From Paraneptunicella aestuarii (GTDB lineage Bacteria > Pseudomonadota > Gammaproteobacteria > Enterobacterales > Alteromonadaceae): a stretch of 64,000 bases of DNA. Below are positions 54,856 to 63,634 of the stretch, piece by piece. How positions within the stretch are numbered: the stretch's first letter is position 1; every line of letters begins with the position of its first letter. The notes under the pieces were generated by a model. That model ran no database searches. It was not told the origin of the DNA and saw nothing but the letters and a program-made list of their open reading frames with translations. The position numbers and the translations under genes are program-made. Location: positions 744,001-808,000 of the forward strand of contig NZ_CP074570.1 of the NCBI RefSeq assembly GCF_019900845.1. Direction: 5' to 3'.

Positions 54856-54997
54856 GGTGAGGCTCCGGTCTGCGAAGCAGATTTGGCGTAATAGGTAATT
54901 ACGCCAAAAGGAACGAACGACGCGACAGGACGTCGCGGCTGGAACCCAGCACCATGGATGGGTTAAACAACCGTAAACTCGATGGTGATTAGTGGAC
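54856..54997 (+). repeat. central-form hairpin element inside the second repeat of array 2
   Basis: It begins GGTGAGGCTCCGG and contains hairpins with loops AGGTA and AGGAC. It ends GATTAGTGGAC before the resumed repeat. It is nearly identical to the insert at 55070-55212, but with a different sequence in the AGGAC/AGGAA loop. Confidence 0.8.
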
Positions 54998-55069
54998 AGG
55001 GTTTAGTGCCCGTGAAACGTAATACGAATATAGTATTACGAGTACAGCACCTGTTGCAGAGCTCTTAGG

Positions 55070-55212
55070 GGTGAGGCTCCGGTCTGCGTCAGCAGATTTG
55101 GCGTAATAGGTAATTACGCCAAAAGGAACGAACGACGCGACAGGAAGTCGCGGCTGGAACCCAGCACCATGGATGGGTTAAGCAACCGCAAACTCGGTGG
55201 TGATTAGTGGAC
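55070..55212 (+). repeat. central-form hairpin element inside the third repeat of array 2
   Basis: Same structure as the insert at 54856-54997. The CGCGAC/GTCGCG hairpin here has loop AGGAA. Both inserts enter the CRISPR repeat at the same base, just after the 5' arm of its hairpin. Confidence 0.8.
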
Positions 55213-55438
55213 AGGGTTTAGTGCCCGTGAAACAGGCAGGCCTCTTGGTATTTGGCTAAAGCAAGTTGTTGCAGAGCTCTTAGGGCAGAGTGCCCGTGAA
55301 ACTCCTTTTTTCTTAAGGGAAGAAATAACATCTTTTGTTGCAGAGCTCTTAGTGCAGAGTGCCCGTGAAACAAAGGTTCCGCTACCCGACTCGACATTTT
55401 ACTAAGGTTGCAGAGCTCTTAGGGCAGAGAGCCCGTGA

Positions 55439-55823
55439 CAAAATTGCCGGGAGCGTTTTTATGTCGCACATCCATGTGCTCCACTTACTTCGCAAGCCAG
55501 CTATCGCTGTTCTGATTTGTTCCAACAAATCTTGGTGAATAGCCGAAGGCTAGCCCCGATGGGGGTGAGGCTCCGGTCTGCGTAAGCAGATTTGGCGTAA
55601 TAGGTAATTACGCCAAAAGGAACGAACGACGCGACAGGAAGTCGCGGCTGGAACCAAGCACCACGGATGGGTTAAGCAACCGTAAACTTGTTGTCGCTTC
55701 AATGAAAGTTGTATCCAGGGAAAGCGCGAATAAACATGGTTGGAGTTAGCAAGGTTGTAACAGGCACAACTGTTGTTGATTCTCTGGATTCCGGCTCGGA
55801 GGCCGGAATGACGACGGACTGAT
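55439..55823 (+). repeat. full-length hairpin element inside the sixth repeat of array 2
   Basis: This copy of about 385 bp corresponds to the 419 bp units beside array 1, in the same orientation relative to the CRISPR repeat. It is flanked on both sides by AGGGCAGAG(T/A)GCCCGTGA, 18 bp of repeat sequence, so the repeat core is duplicated around it. It contains GGCGTAAT/ATTACGCC, CGCGAC/GTCGCG and ATTCCGGC/GCCGGAAT hairpins. Confidence 0.85.
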
Positions 55824-56080
55824 AGGGCAGAGTGCCCGTGAAACTGCATCAGATGAATGATGCTGCGTCGATCGCCGCTGGTTGCAGAGCTCTTAGGGCA
55901 GAGTGCCCGTGCAATCAGCGATATATAGCTTTGAACGCTTTTCTATAAAAATAAATTCAATGCAAATTCGGGTAAGTTTGTTAACCTGTTTGCAGGTGAT
56001 GTTTGTCTGCTTGTAATAGAGCCCCATGCTTTAAATCGATAAATATCAATCTTTGAAAAATCACACTGGAAAAGAAAATA

Positions 56081-58015
56081 ATGTCTAAGAATATAGCGTT
56101 GAAAGCTTTATCTCTTGCGGTATGCGTTGGCCTTTCGTCGAATGCATTCGCAGAGGGAAATACTCTTGTGTTGGAAGATCTGGCTAAAGAAAAGCTAGCG
56201 CAGCAGTCTCAGGTTGATCAGCAAGCTCAGATTATTCAGGAGACAAATGCCAAATTAGAGAAGCAAAGAGCGCAGTTTCAAAAATTGTTTGCCAAGGCAT
56301 ATACCACCTATAGCAATATTCCTGAGGGTATGTTGGAGAGTTTGGCGTTTGTTGCCACTCGTTGGGAGCATCGTATGCCCGACGGTGAAGAAAACCATTT
56401 AGGTATGCCTCAAACTTATGGCTTATTTGGTTTGTATGATAGTGAAGCGAATGGCTTTACGAATACTTTGGGCATGATCGCCAATGCTTATGGCGTAGAT
56501 CAACAAGCCATGATCGATGATCTTGAAACTTACGTTATGGCAACCGCTGCCTTTATTGAGCGTGAAGTGGTTGATAATGCGCTTCAGGGTAAATCTATCG
56601 AATCTTATCGTCCGGTATTGGCCAAGTTGTCGGGTATTCCTACCGATAACAGCATCAATCAGTACGCTACTAACAGCTTTGTTTTTGACGCCTTCAATGT
56701 GTTGGAGCGCGGCTATGATGACCATGGCATTAATATCAAGAATCGCCCTGTTCAGTGGCAAAAAGCCTTTACCAAAGACGAGTTGAAACTGTTGCGAGCA
56801 AAAGGCTTGTTTATCAACGCGGATACGGGTGAAATCTCTCTTAAAGGTGAAGATGTTGAGCCTAAGGCTTCTGCCACAAAGAAAGACAGTGAGCAAGGCG
56901 AGAGCTTAAAAGCGGATGATGGAAGTGAAAGCAACTACACCATTAGCAGCACTGATTACCCGCCTGCTTTGTGGGTAACGTCGCCTAACTACAGTGCGCG
57001 TAACGACACCATTTCTCACGTTGCGATTCATACCATGCAAGGGTCTTATTCAGGCTCGATTAGCTGGTTCCAGAATCCAAGTTCCAGTGCCTCTGCTCAC
57101 TATATGGTGCGTAGCTCTGATGGCCAGGTAACGCAAATGGTGCGTGAAAGCAATAAGGCGTGGCACGCCCGTACTGCTAACCCTTACACCATTGGTATCG
57201 AGCATGAAGGTTATGTGAGTAACCCTGCCTGGTATACCGATGCTATGTATAACTCATCAGCGGATATCACTTCTCACATCTGTAGTAAGTACAGTGTGAA
57301 TTGTGGCAATGCTTATTCCGGTTCGGCGCACTCTGGTGTTGTGACCTTGTCGCAAACCTATACGGTAAAAGGCCACCAGCATTATCCTGACCAAACCCAT
57401 ACCGACCCGGGCATTAACTGGAATTGGTCAAAATATGCCAATTTGGTGAATGGTGGTTCTGGTGGCGGTACGCCTAGCACGACGATTCTGGATAGCTTTG
57501 AATCATCGGAAGGGCATTTCAATCTTGCTCCTGCCTATTCTGGAAGCACTGTAGGTATTTCGACATCGTCAACGGCGGTAAGAACCACGTCTATTGCTAA
57601 AAATGGCACCGGTTCTGAGCAAATTTTATTGGTTGATGATGCTGCAAGCAGTGCTAACTGGTCTGTGAGATTCTTGTCTGGTAGCGGTAGTCCTTCGAAC
57701 AATACCAGCATGACGGTTGCGAACGGAAGAGTTGGCTTCTGGGTTTATTCTGGTGGTACTGGCTTGACGGCGGCTGTGGCTGTGGATGATGGTTCTGGCA
57801 CTGAAAGATCTATCTCTCGTACTATTCCGGCTTCAACATGGACATTCCTTCAATGGAACCTGGATGATGCTTCTCAATGGAATGCCTGGTACGGTTCAGC
57901 CAATGGGCAGTTGGATTCCAGCACGGTTACGCTAGATGCTATCTGGTTCTATCGTGCGCAAACCAGCTATAACGTGTACGTGTATATTGATGATGTTCAA
58001 CATAGTGTGAACTAA
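56081..58015 (+). CDS. secreted N-acetylmuramoyl-L-alanine amidase with C-terminal accessory domain
   Basis: The 644-residue protein has a signal peptide (ending SNAFAEG) and a helical N-terminal region of about 260 residues without a recognised family. A zinc amidase_2 domain (about 295-465) follows: VAIHTMQGSYSGSISWFQNP, SAHYMVRSSDGQVTQMV, NPYTIGIEHEG and GHQHYPDQTHTDPGINW supply the zinc histidines and catalytic residues. A Gly/Ser linker leads to a beta-sandwich C-terminal domain (about 475-644) that resembles carbohydrate-binding modules. It would cut the bond between MurNAc and the stem peptide. It has its own terminator and no visible link to the tail genes or CRISPR arrays. Confidence 0.9.
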   Translation: MSKNIALKALSLAVCVGLSSNAFAEGNTLVLEDLAKEKLAQQSQVDQQAQIIQETNAKLEKQRAQFQKLFAKAYTTYSNIPEGMLESLAFVATRWEHRMPDGEENHLGMPQTYGLFGLYDSEANGFTNTLGMIANAYGVDQQAMIDDLETYVMATAAFIEREVVDNALQGKSIESYRPVLAKLSGIPTDNSINQYATNSFVFDAFNVLERGYDDHGINIKNRPVQWQKAFTKDELKLLRAKGLFINADTGEISLKGEDVEPKASATKKDSEQGESLKADDGSESNYTISSTDYPPALWVTSPNYSARNDTISHVAIHTMQGSYSGSISWFQNPSSSASAHYMVRSSDGQVTQMVRESNKAWHARTANPYTIGIEHEGYVSNPAWYTDAMYNSSADITSHICSKYSVNCGNAYSGSAHSGVVTLSQTYTVKGHQHYPDQTHTDPGINWNWSKYANLVNGGSGGGTPSTTILDSFESSEGHFNLAPAYSGSTVGISTSSTAVRTTSIAKNGTGSEQILLVDDAASSANWSVRFLSGSGSPSNNTSMTVANGRVGFWVYSGGTGLTAAVAVDDGSGTERSISRTIPASTWTFLQWNLDDASQWNAWYGSANGQLDSSTVTLDAIWFYRAQTSYNVYVYIDDVQHSVN

Positions 58016-58030
58016 TTAGTTGTGATCTTG

Positions 58031-58067
58031 AGACTCCTGCCCGAAAGAGCAGGAGTCTTTGTTTTTA
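58031..58067 (+). terminator. terminator after the amidase gene
   Basis: A perfect 10 bp stem AGACTCCTGC/GCAGGAGTCT with an 8 nt loop is followed by a T-rich run. It overlaps the stop of the convergent adenosine deaminase gene. Confidence 0.93.
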
Positions 58068-59060
58068 CATCTGCTCTATTTGTTGGATCCACTTATCTTT
58101 AGATGCCTGATCCAGAAAACTGCCTTTAAAACTGTTAATGCAGAGTTGTTTTAACTCTTGCTCCGACATACCCAAATGTTCGTTCATTGAGCGGAAATTG
58201 TCATTTATGTAGCCGCCAAAATAACTTGGGTCATCTGAGTTCACCGTGACCAATAACCCTCTGCCTAACAACTCAAGAATGTTGTGATCACGCATGTGAT
58301 CAAATACACAAAGCTTAATATTGGATAGCGGACACACAGTTAAAGGGATGTGCTTTTGTATCAGTTCCTGCATGAGTTTTTCGTCTTCGATACAGCGTAC
58401 ACCGTGGTCGATGCGTTGTACGTCGAGGCTGTTGAGTGCACCCCAAATATATTCAGGCGGGCCTTCTTCACCTGCATGTGCAACACGCAATAACCCCAGC
58501 TCTTTGGCTTTGGCGAAGGCTTTGGTGAAGTTTTCTGGTGGATTGCCGACTTCTGAGCTGTCGAGGCCAACCGCTGTGATCATATCCAGATAAGGCGTTG
58601 CGGCTTCGAGTGTTTCCAGTGCGCTTTGTTCTGGCAAATGGCGTAAGAAACACATAATGAGCCTGTGGGTAATGCCCCATTTCTGCTTGGCTTTATCAAG
58701 CGCCCGCTTAAAACCTGGCATAAATACGTCGAAGCCAATTCCTCTGTCGGTATGGGTTTGCGGGTCGAACATAATTTCGGCGTGGACGATATTGTCTTCC
58801 TTGCAGTGGCAAAGGTATTGCCACATTAACTGGTAAAAATCGTCTTCGTCGCGCAGTACGGAAGCGCCCAGATAATACAAATCCAGAAAGCTTTGCAGGT
58901 TTTCAAAGTTATAGGCCTGTTCGACTTCTTCGATGCTGTTATAGGGGAGTGAAACACTGTGTTTGTGTGCCAGTTGCATCATGAGTTCAGGTTCCAGCGA
59001 ACCTTCAATATGCAAATGTAATTCGGCTTTGGGAATTTGGTCGATAAGTTCATCCATCAT
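58065..59060 (-). CDS. add: adenosine deaminase
   Basis: The 331-residue enzyme deaminates adenosine to inosine. It shows the zinc-binding KAELHLHIEGSLEPELM start, the HAGE motif (RVAHAGEEGPPEY), and VDIHGV-like DHGVRC. It also has PLTVCPLSNIKL and VNSDDPSYFGGY with the second metal/catalytic aspartates. The length is right for the family. It completes nucleoside salvage with the nupC-udk pair elsewhere in the window. The gene stands alone. Confidence 0.95.
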   Translation of the reverse strand: MMDELIDQIPKAELHLHIEGSLEPELMMQLAHKHSVSLPYNSIEEVEQAYNFENLQSFLDLYYLGASVLRDEDDFYQLMWQYLCHCKEDNIVHAEIMFDPQTHTDRGIGFDVFMPGFKRALDKAKQKWGITHRLIMCFLRHLPEQSALETLEAATPYLDMITAVGLDSSEVGNPPENFTKAFAKAKELGLLRVAHAGEEGPPEYIWGALNSLDVQRIDHGVRCIEDEKLMQELIQKHIPLTVCPLSNIKLCVFDHMRDHNILELLGRGLLVTVNSDDPSYFGGYINDNFRSMNEHLGMSEQELKQLCINSFKGSFLDQASKDKWIQQIEQM

Positions 59061-59140
59061 AATAGCGCGCCTGCCTTATGGGTTTAAATGAGTATAGCTA
59101 ACTGCCATTAATCTACATCAATAAAACAGGTGCGGGTAGT

Positions 59141-59986
59141 TTATTTCTTTTTACTACTCACCATGAGGGCAAGAACAATAAATATTCCACCAATACCCAG
59201 GCGAACCCAATCGGCACTGCCATTCCAAATGAGCACGTTAACCAATATGCCTGCCGGGATGAGCATGTTGTTCATTACCGCTAGTTGCTGCGCAGATACC
59301 TGTGTGGAACCGTAACTCCAGCCCAAATATCCCAAGCCAGAAGCGACCACACCTAACCAGAGCAATACGCCGTATTGTACTTCGTTGGAAGGGATTTTGT
59401 TCCAGTCAGCCCAACTGAACATGGCAATACTGGTAATGATTAACGCGCCTAAAAAGAACTAGGCAAATCGGGTTTTGTGCGGCACGTTTGTGCTTTGACT
59501 GTGATGCCGATACCAGACTTGCCCAAAGGCAAAACAGGCATTGGCTGCCTGAATGAGCAGAAAGCCTTGCCAATAGTCGCCACTTAACTCTGTCCAGCGA
59601 ATGACGGCTGCTCCGGCAACGGCTAACACCGCTGGCAGCCAAAGGCTTTTGGCAATGGATGAGAGTAAACGTTTGGCAAACAGGTCGGCGAACAAGCTGA
59701 CATAAAGCGGCGTAAATATGGTGAAAAGTAACAGTTCAGGCACGCTCAGATATTGATAAGACTTATAAAGAAACAGGTACATGATGCCAATTTCAATAGC
59801 TCCAATGGTCATCAGCGTGAGCGCTTGTTTCCAGTCTACTTTACGCAAGAAGGGCAAGAATATGATTAAGGCCAGTGCCATTCTGGAAGTCACGGCGATA
59901 TAGGCATCAACCTGACCTGCCAAGTACACGCCAATCAGGGAAAAGGAAAACGCCCATAACGCAGTGATTAACCACAACAATGCCAT
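59141..59986 (-). pseudogene. EamA-type transporter interrupted by one in-frame TAG
   Basis: The minus-strand frame from the ATG at 59986 encodes about 175 residues with five or six membrane helices. It reaches TAG at 59461-59459 after KTRFA. The same frame then continues without a gap, through FFLGALIITSIAMFSWADW, to the stop at 59141, adding about 105 residues and four helices. Together they make a normal DMT/EamA protein of about 281 residues. One base change (for example TGG or CAG to TAG) explains it. It is either a recent pseudogene, a sequencing error, or needs amber suppression. Confidence 0.85.
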
Positions 59987-59995
59987 TAATTCGCC

Positions 59996-60109
59996 TCAAT
60001 CATTTTGTTTGCATGTTTTGCTGGCGCAATATTGCAGTGAGTCGCCATCCCTTGCAAGTTGTTGAAGCTGCGATTTTTCTTTGGCACTGAACTTGCTCTT
60101 TTTTGTCAT
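59996..60109 (-). CDS. possible 37-residue small protein upstream of the EamA gene
   Basis: The frame reads MTKKSKFSAKEKSQLQQLAR, then DGDSLQYCASKTCKQND, and stops 9 bp before the EamA start codon. It is hydrophilic, with a C-x4-C pair near the end. The next gene's ribosome binding site overlaps its stop region. It is too short for certainty but its composition and tight coupling look genuine. Confidence 0.45.
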   Translation of the reverse strand: MTKKSKFSAKEKSQLQQLARDGDSLQYCASKTCKQND

Positions 60110-60141
60110 CTTTCATAACGATAATGAGCAGGAATAATCGC

Positions 60142-60639
60142 ATGATTGTAACTCAATCGGACTACATGTCTTGGCAGCAAATGTATGGACAGGCTGCTGC
60201 TGGAAAATCTGGTACTTCAACTGATACGAAAACAGACGCAATTGGTGGGCAAGCTCTTGCCACAAGCGCAGAACAAAGCGGCAACGATGTTGTCGATATT
60301 CAGTCGGAGAAAGATTTCCTGCAAGTCGCTTTTGAGAAAACCCTGAATCATCGTTTAGGTATTGATCAGGAAAAAATGGAAGAGATCAAAGAGGAAATTG
60401 AGAAAACCGAGCAAGCTATTGAAGCGCTAAATAAAACCAAGCCACTAAGTGAAACACAAAAGAAGGAACTTAACCTGTTGGAAGAGCGTTTAGAAAAATT
60501 GCAGCAAGCTTTGGAAGAGTTGGTGAAACAGGCGGCGGAACGCTCTAATGGCTCAGAAAATAAAAATTCTCAGGCAAACCTGAATTCTCAATCAAATAAA
60601 CAGCTTGCTCAATATCAGTCGGTGTTTGCACTTTTGTAG
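60142..60639 (+). CDS. unrecognised coiled-coil protein
   Basis: The protein of about 165 residues starts at the ATG at 60142 (MIVTQSDYMSWQQMYGQ), 8 bp after AGGA; upstream ATG and TTG starts lack such a site. The centre (about 65-145) is a charged, regular coiled coil: EKMEEIKEEIEKTEQAIEALNKTK and ETQKKELNLLEERLEKLQQALEELVKQ. The ends are rich in Ser, Gln and Asn. There is no signal peptide or membrane helix. I recognise no family. It is followed by 177 bp before the lipoprotein gene. Confidence 0.65.
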   Translation: MIVTQSDYMSWQQMYGQAAAGKSGTSTDTKTDAIGGQALATSAEQSGNDVVDIQSEKDFLQVAFEKTLNHRLGIDQEKMEEIKEEIEKTEQAIEALNKTKPLSETQKKELNLLEERLEKLQQALEELVKQAAERSNGSENKNSQANLNSQSNKQLAQYQSVFALL

Positions 60640-60816
60640 CATTAATGAGCAAGGTATTGGATCGCATACCATGAATCTGAACCGTATAAACACAGAGAAA
60701 TTTCGAGGCTAAAATAGCACTCTAGGTCCAGTCTGAATAAGTGCGAGTGGAACAATAATCATATTGTTCACAGGAGGATTTCGCTACGCTTGTTCGTTAA
60801 TACAGTGGTTAATAAA

Positions 60817-61125
60817 ATGCGCTCCGTTAAGTTACTCTCTTGTGCTGTTTTATCTGTGTTTTTGTTAAATGCTTGTGGCGATAAGAATACGTGGCAAGAA
60901 AAAGTCTGTATCAATGCTATTAAAAAAGTCGCTCGTTATGGTTATGAAATCCATTCCTTATATAGCCAACCTAATAAGCTGATTTCCGGACGTACCGATG
61001 TAATGGGGATCGCGACTATCGACGACGGGTTTGGTGCTGGAAAAAGAGAATCATTCCGTTGTTCAGTGGATGATGATATTCATGAAACTCCCAAAGAAGA
61101 AGATGTGAGAGTTTGGATTTACTAA
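60817..61125 (+). CDS. small lipoprotein of unknown function
   Basis: The protein of about 102 residues begins MRSVKLLSCAVLSVFLLNAC, a lipobox with lipidation cysteine. A short mature part has two further cysteines (VCINAIKK and FRCSVDDD) that may pair. I chose the ATG at 60817 because the lipobox then sits at residues 17-20; the frame opens at a TTG at 60790. The stop overlaps the end of the convergent GGDEF-EAL gene by 4 bp. No family is recognised. Confidence 0.7.
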   Translation: MRSVKLLSCAVLSVFLLNACGDKNTWQEKVCINAIKKVARYGYEIHSLYSQPNKLISGRTDVMGIATIDDGFGAGKRESFRCSVDDDIHETPKEEDVRVWIY

Positions 61126-62876
61126 TCCTGGCAAGTCTCTTTGGGCTGTGTTAATGAGTCTAAAGGCTCTGGACGAGCAAAGTAAAAACCCTGGAATAAG
61201 TCACAGCCGAGTTGTTGCATAACATGGTATTCGGGTTCTGACTCTATTCCTTCAGCGGAAACTTTCATATTGAGCCTGTGTGCCATTTCGATTATGCCTG
61301 CAATGAGTGCTTGATGAGGTGTGTTTTGGTCGATATCACGTATCAGGATGCGATCGATTTTGAGGTAGTCGATAGGCAAGTTGATAATGTTGGTCAGAGA
61401 CGAATACCCGGTTCCGAAATCATCAAGTGCAATAGCAATTCCATGTTGTTTCAGCATTAAAATATGATTGAGACAACGATCTGCATTTTTAACCAGTTCT
61501 CTTTCTGTTAATTCTATACACAGGTTGGTTTTAGGGATGTTTAGTTTGTTCAGGCTTCGCAGGAGAAAGTTGTAAAAGTCGGGGCTACTCAATTGTGCTG
61601 CGCTGATGTTGATTTTAATCGTGACGTTGCTATTTGCCAGATTGCTCATAAGCTGTGCCGACTTTTCCAATGCCAGCATAGTTAAGGAGTCTGCCATTGG
61701 GCCATTTTCCAAAACCGGTATGAACTCTGATGGTGGAATATTGCCGAGCAAATGAGAGTTCCATCTGAGTAAGGCTTCGTAAATTAAATTGTGTTCATTG
61801 TAGGGGTCTATCACTTTTTGAAAGTGAACATCAAACTCGTTGTTCTGTACGGCAGCATATAATTCATTTTGAATTTGTAAGGTGCGGGAAAATTGCAGAC
61901 GCATTTTTTTCGTATAAAAACAAACTGGCACATTGCGCTTTTCTTTCGCTTCGTACATGGCATAGTCGGCCTGTTTTACCAATATTTCCGGTGTCGGCCC
62001 TTCTGGATAGAAAGCCACGCCAATGGATGGTTGGCAGGTTAGAGCTTGTTGCTCAGTAATAAATTCCTGTTCAAAACTTTTTAGTATTCGATTCACCAAG
62101 CTAAATACTTCGGAGCGGTAATCCAGTAAGTCGGTTAGCACAACAAATTCGTCGCCGCCGAGGCGAGCAACAAAATCACTGCTTCTGACCATGTCATTGA
62201 GCCTTTGCGCGACCTGTTTTAGTAGTTCGTCGCCCACTTCATGCCCCAATGTGTCATTAATGGTTTTGAAGCCGTTCAGGTCAAGGTAGAGCAATGCTAC
62301 CGCTTTGCCGCTGAGCATGGCGTTATGGAGGTTTCGGTGCAGGACTGATTCAAAGTAGGAGCGATTGGGTAATTGCGTGAGGAAGTCGTGCTTGGCAATT
62401 TTTTCCAGTTGTTCATATCTGCTATGCGATTCTTCCAGTGCTTTTTTCAGTAGGTGCTCAGAGTTTTTTCGTTCAATAGAGTAACGAATGCTGCGAGCCA
62501 GTATGTCGGAATTGATTTGATCTTTGGTGAGGTAGTCCTGAGCTCCCATTTTCAATGCTTCAAGGGCGGTTTTGAGATCATCTATTCCGGTTAGTACCAC
62601 GATGGGCAGTTCGGGAAAACGGGCATTAATTACCGACACGTTTTCCAGCCCGGAACTGTCTGGCAGGTTCAAGTCCAGTAAGATGATGTCATAGTTACCT
62701 TTATCCAGTTCCTTCAATGCATCAGAAAAATACTTTACGTTTTTAAAATTACTCGTACTCAGAGACGATTGAATTATCAATTGGTTGATAATTTCAATGT
62801 CGGAGTAATTATCCTCAAGCAATAAGATGTTCTTGGGATCGTAGTAACAACACACATCAAGGTAACGTTGAACCAT
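61122..62876 (-). CDS. response regulator with GGDEF and EAL domains
   Basis: The 584-residue protein has an N-terminal receiver (about 15-135) with the phosphoacceptor in IILLDLNLPDSSG and the conserved lysine in YLTKDQ. A GGDEF domain (about 165-320) carries intact LGGDEFVV, and an EAL domain (about 340-570) carries YEALLRWNS, ELTERELV and LDDFGTGYSSL. Both catalytic signatures look complete, so it could make and degrade cyclic di-GMP. It is encoded 8 bp downstream of a soluble histidine kinase, its likely partner. Confidence 0.93.
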   Translation of the reverse strand: MVQRYLDVCCYYDPKNILLLEDNYSDIEIINQLIIQSSLSTSNFKNVKYFSDALKELDKGNYDIILLDLNLPDSSGLENVSVINARFPELPIVVLTGIDDLKTALEALKMGAQDYLTKDQINSDILARSIRYSIERKNSEHLLKKALEESHSRYEQLEKIAKHDFLTQLPNRSYFESVLHRNLHNAMLSGKAVALLYLDLNGFKTINDTLGHEVGDELLKQVAQRLNDMVRSSDFVARLGGDEFVVLTDLLDYRSEVFSLVNRILKSFEQEFITEQQALTCQPSIGVAFYPEGPTPEILVKQADYAMYEAKEKRNVPVCFYTKKMRLQFSRTLQIQNELYAAVQNNEFDVHFQKVIDPYNEHNLIYEALLRWNSHLLGNIPPSEFIPVLENGPMADSLTMLALEKSAQLMSNLANSNVTIKINISAAQLSSPDFYNFLLRSLNKLNIPKTNLCIELTERELVKNADRCLNHILMLKQHGIAIALDDFGTGYSSLTNIINLPIDYLKIDRILIRDIDQNTPHQALIAGIIEMAHRLNMKVSAEGIESEPEYHVMQQLGCDLFQGFYFARPEPLDSLTQPKETCQD

Positions 62877-62884
62877 GTCGCCAC

Positions 62885-63634
62885 CTAATTTACCGGTTGT
62901 AGAAATTCAAAACTGGCGCTAAAGCCTTTGTTTACATCTGAGTGTAGTTTTAGCTTGGCTTTATGTTGCATTGCCACTAAAGCGCAATAGCTCAATCCCA
63001 TTCCCAAACCCGGATAATCCCTTTCGTCAACACCTCGGGTAAATGGACGCGTTAGTAAGGGGAGCTGCTTGGCGTGAACACCAATGCCGTTATCACTGGT
63101 TGTTAACACGTATCCGCTGGTAATGGCGTTGCAATCAATCGTAATGCGTGGGGTATGGGATTTCTTTTGAGGCTGGTATTTAAGCGCATTGTCGAGCAGG
63201 CTGCTGATCAGAATTGACATCTGATTTTTTCTGGCACTAATGGTTTTGGGTAAATCCTTAATCGTAATATCCGGAATATTGTGATTACTACGAGCTCCCG
63301 ATTCGTGTTTCAGTATTTGTTGATGAACGATTGTGTCGACCAGATCTGAAAAGTTGAATTCTGTTACAGGCTCTGATTCGTGTTGCAGGCGTAAGTAATG
63401 GACAAGAGCTTTAATCATGCTATCCATTTTTTCACTGTTTTCCTGGATCAGGTTAAACCAGATCTGTTCATCTTCAGAAATGTTGTTTCCGTGGTGTTTC
63501 TTTATGAGTTCTGCGAAACATCGAACGGCTCGTAAGCATGCGCCAAAATCATGAGATAAACCATGTGCAATCTCTTGCAGAAGCCCTTGCGAATTGACTT
63601 CATGTGAACCTGAAAATTGTATGTTATTCAACAC
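62885..63634 (-). CDS. soluble sensor-less histidine kinase
   Basis: The protein of about 249 residues has a dimerisation/phosphoacceptor helix with LLQEIAHGLSHDFGACLRAV (histidine in SHD). An HATPase domain follows: the N-box SSLLDNALKYQP, the G1 box TSDNGIGVH and the G2 box GLGMGLSYCALV. No sensor or membrane domain is present. I chose the GTG at 63634, 6 bp after CAGGAG, over the GTG at 63658. It heads an operon with the REC-GGDEF-EAL gene and so may feed cyclic di-GMP control. Confidence 0.87.
   Translation of the reverse strand: MLNNIQFSGSHEVNSQGLLQEIAHGLSHDFGACLRAVRCFAELIKKHHGNNISEDEQIWFNLIQENSEKMDSMIKALVHYLRLQHESEPVTEFNFSDLVDTIVHQQILKHESGARSNHNIPDITIKDLPKTISARKNQMSILISSLLDNALKYQPQKKSHTPRITIDCNAITSGYVLTTSDNGIGVHAKQLPLLTRPFTRGVDERDYPGLGMGLSYCALVAMQHKAKLKLHSDVNKGFSASFEFLQPVN

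Larger units (their letters stand above)
54602..55915 (+). CRISPR. CRISPR array 2: 7 repeats of 35 nt, 6 spacers, four repeats interrupted
   Basis: The plus-strand repeat begins GTTGCAGAGCTCTTAGGGC and ends GTGCCCGTGAAAC. Intact repeats start at 55268 and 55337. The last one (55881-55915) is degenerate at its 3' end, so the leader should be on the left. The repeats beginning at 54602, 54839, 55053 and 55407 are split by inserts of about 149, 142, 143 and 385 bp and resume with AGTGCCCGTGAAAC or similar. Spacers: 54804-54838, 55019-55052, 55234-55267, 55303-55336, 55372-55406 and 55845-55880. The first and fifth are identical. The array reads away from array 1. Confidence 0.92.

Noticed and set aside
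56081..58015. Amidase as the lysis enzyme of the tail element
   Set aside because: It lies 11 kb away across an unrelated operon and the CRISPR region, has its own terminator, a secretion signal and a large accessory domain; no holin is near.
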